From Chitinophaga pinensis (lineage in GTDB: Bacteria > Bacteroidota > Bacteroidia > NS11-12g > UBA955), in assembly GCA_945871905.1 (NCBI GenBank), contig CAMBXL010000005.1, positions 1 to 64,000 on the forward strand: a stretch of 64,000 nt of DNA. Reading direction: 5' to 3'. Below are positions 63,905 through 64,000 of this stretch, one piece after another. Both the position numbers and the translations under genes were made by a program. Below the pieces are notes generated by a model. It saw nothing but the letters and a program-made list of their open reading frames with translations, made no database searches and was not told the DNA's origin. Position 1 is the first letter of the stretch, and every line of letters begins with the position of its first letter.

Positions 63905-64000
63905 GTGTTCAAACGAAATATTTTATTTATTGTAATCTTTAAGTCTGTTACCTCTTCTTATGCACAAGAGGCCTTTAAAGGCTTTTCCGTGAATTTGTTT
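63905..64000 (+). CDS. partial secreted protein, cut by the window end
   Basis: From GTG at 63905 the frame is open to the edge (32 codons): MFKRNILFIVIF, then a signal-peptidase-like end (TSSYAQEAFKG). The overlapping ATG at 63903 is in another frame and stops after ten codons. Probably an exported protein divergent from sprA; family unknown. The TAAATTTG box four bases upstream would make it leaderless. Confidence 0.55.
   Translation, partial: MFKRNILFIVIFKSVTSSYAQEAFKGFSVNLF

Overview
The window is an AT-rich chromosomal segment from a member of the Bacteroidota. I infer an environmental, non-fermenting gliding or biofilm-type lineage near Sphingobacteriales, Chitinophagales or Flavobacteriia; the genus is not resolved. 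The evidence is a full-length SprA (type IX secretion translocon and gliding), several secreted proteins with type IX sorting domains of both kinds, TAnnTTTG promoters with an upstream TTTG box about 20 bases away, few Shine-Dalgarno sites, TTG starts, and a DnaX that lacks the zinc cysteines, as I recall from flavobacterial DnaX.

Layout. 0-6.6 kb is accessory: a cassette-like inverted repeat, a flavin amine oxidase with an outer-membrane partner, a zinc-ribbon/FAD monooxygenase, a CIA30 protein and membrane proteins. 6.9-8.5 kb holds two glycosyltransferases and a truncated copy of the second one's 3' end behind a small palindromic element. 8.6-11.8 kb has a RibD/DHFR-like protein, two secreted heavy-metal-binding (HMA) proteins with a barrel protein, and a lipocalin. 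11.9-16.3 kb is a minus-strand operon EVE-pyrR-pyrB-asparaginase-glycosyltransferase; the asparaginase could supply aspartate to PyrB. 16.4-18.1 kb is dnaX, split at a run of ten A. 18.1-22.1 kb is a polysaccharide operon (flippase, chain-length protein, O-antigen ligase). 22.3-32.1 kb is mostly housekeeping: ribosomal protein THX, RluA, CinA, a type IX secreted protein, DnaE, CoA-transferase B and a cystathionine synthase/lyase. 32.5-37.3 kb holds an archaemetzincin gene stopped exactly at its catalytic glutamate, dihydroorotase, a DUF6671 gene broken at a second run of ten A, a YdeI-like protein and a serine hydrolase.

37.4-46.2 kb is a regulatory cluster: a propeller sensor kinase with a LytTR regulator, two paralogous LuxR proteins whose receiver domains have lost the phosphorylation residues, a stand-alone receiver, a second LytTR regulator and a thioredoxin-fold protein, around an 845-base non-coding stretch. 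46.3-48.1 kb is a small island next to tRNA-Ser(GGA): an Abi_2/AbiF-type HEPN protein preceded by a strong promoter and hairpin RNA, bordered by copies of one terminator-like element and a 122-base tandem repeat. 48.4-63.6 kb is surface biology: type IX cargo proteins, a rhodanese, a membrane glycosyltransferase, an arylsulfotransferase-like adhesin and SprA.

The observations most worth a second look are the stop codon at the archaemetzincin active site, the two A10 frameshifts (dnaX and DUF6671), the pseudo-receiver LuxR cluster, and the Abi gene with its leader RNA among repeats at a tRNA. All family assignments are from reading the sequence; no search was run.
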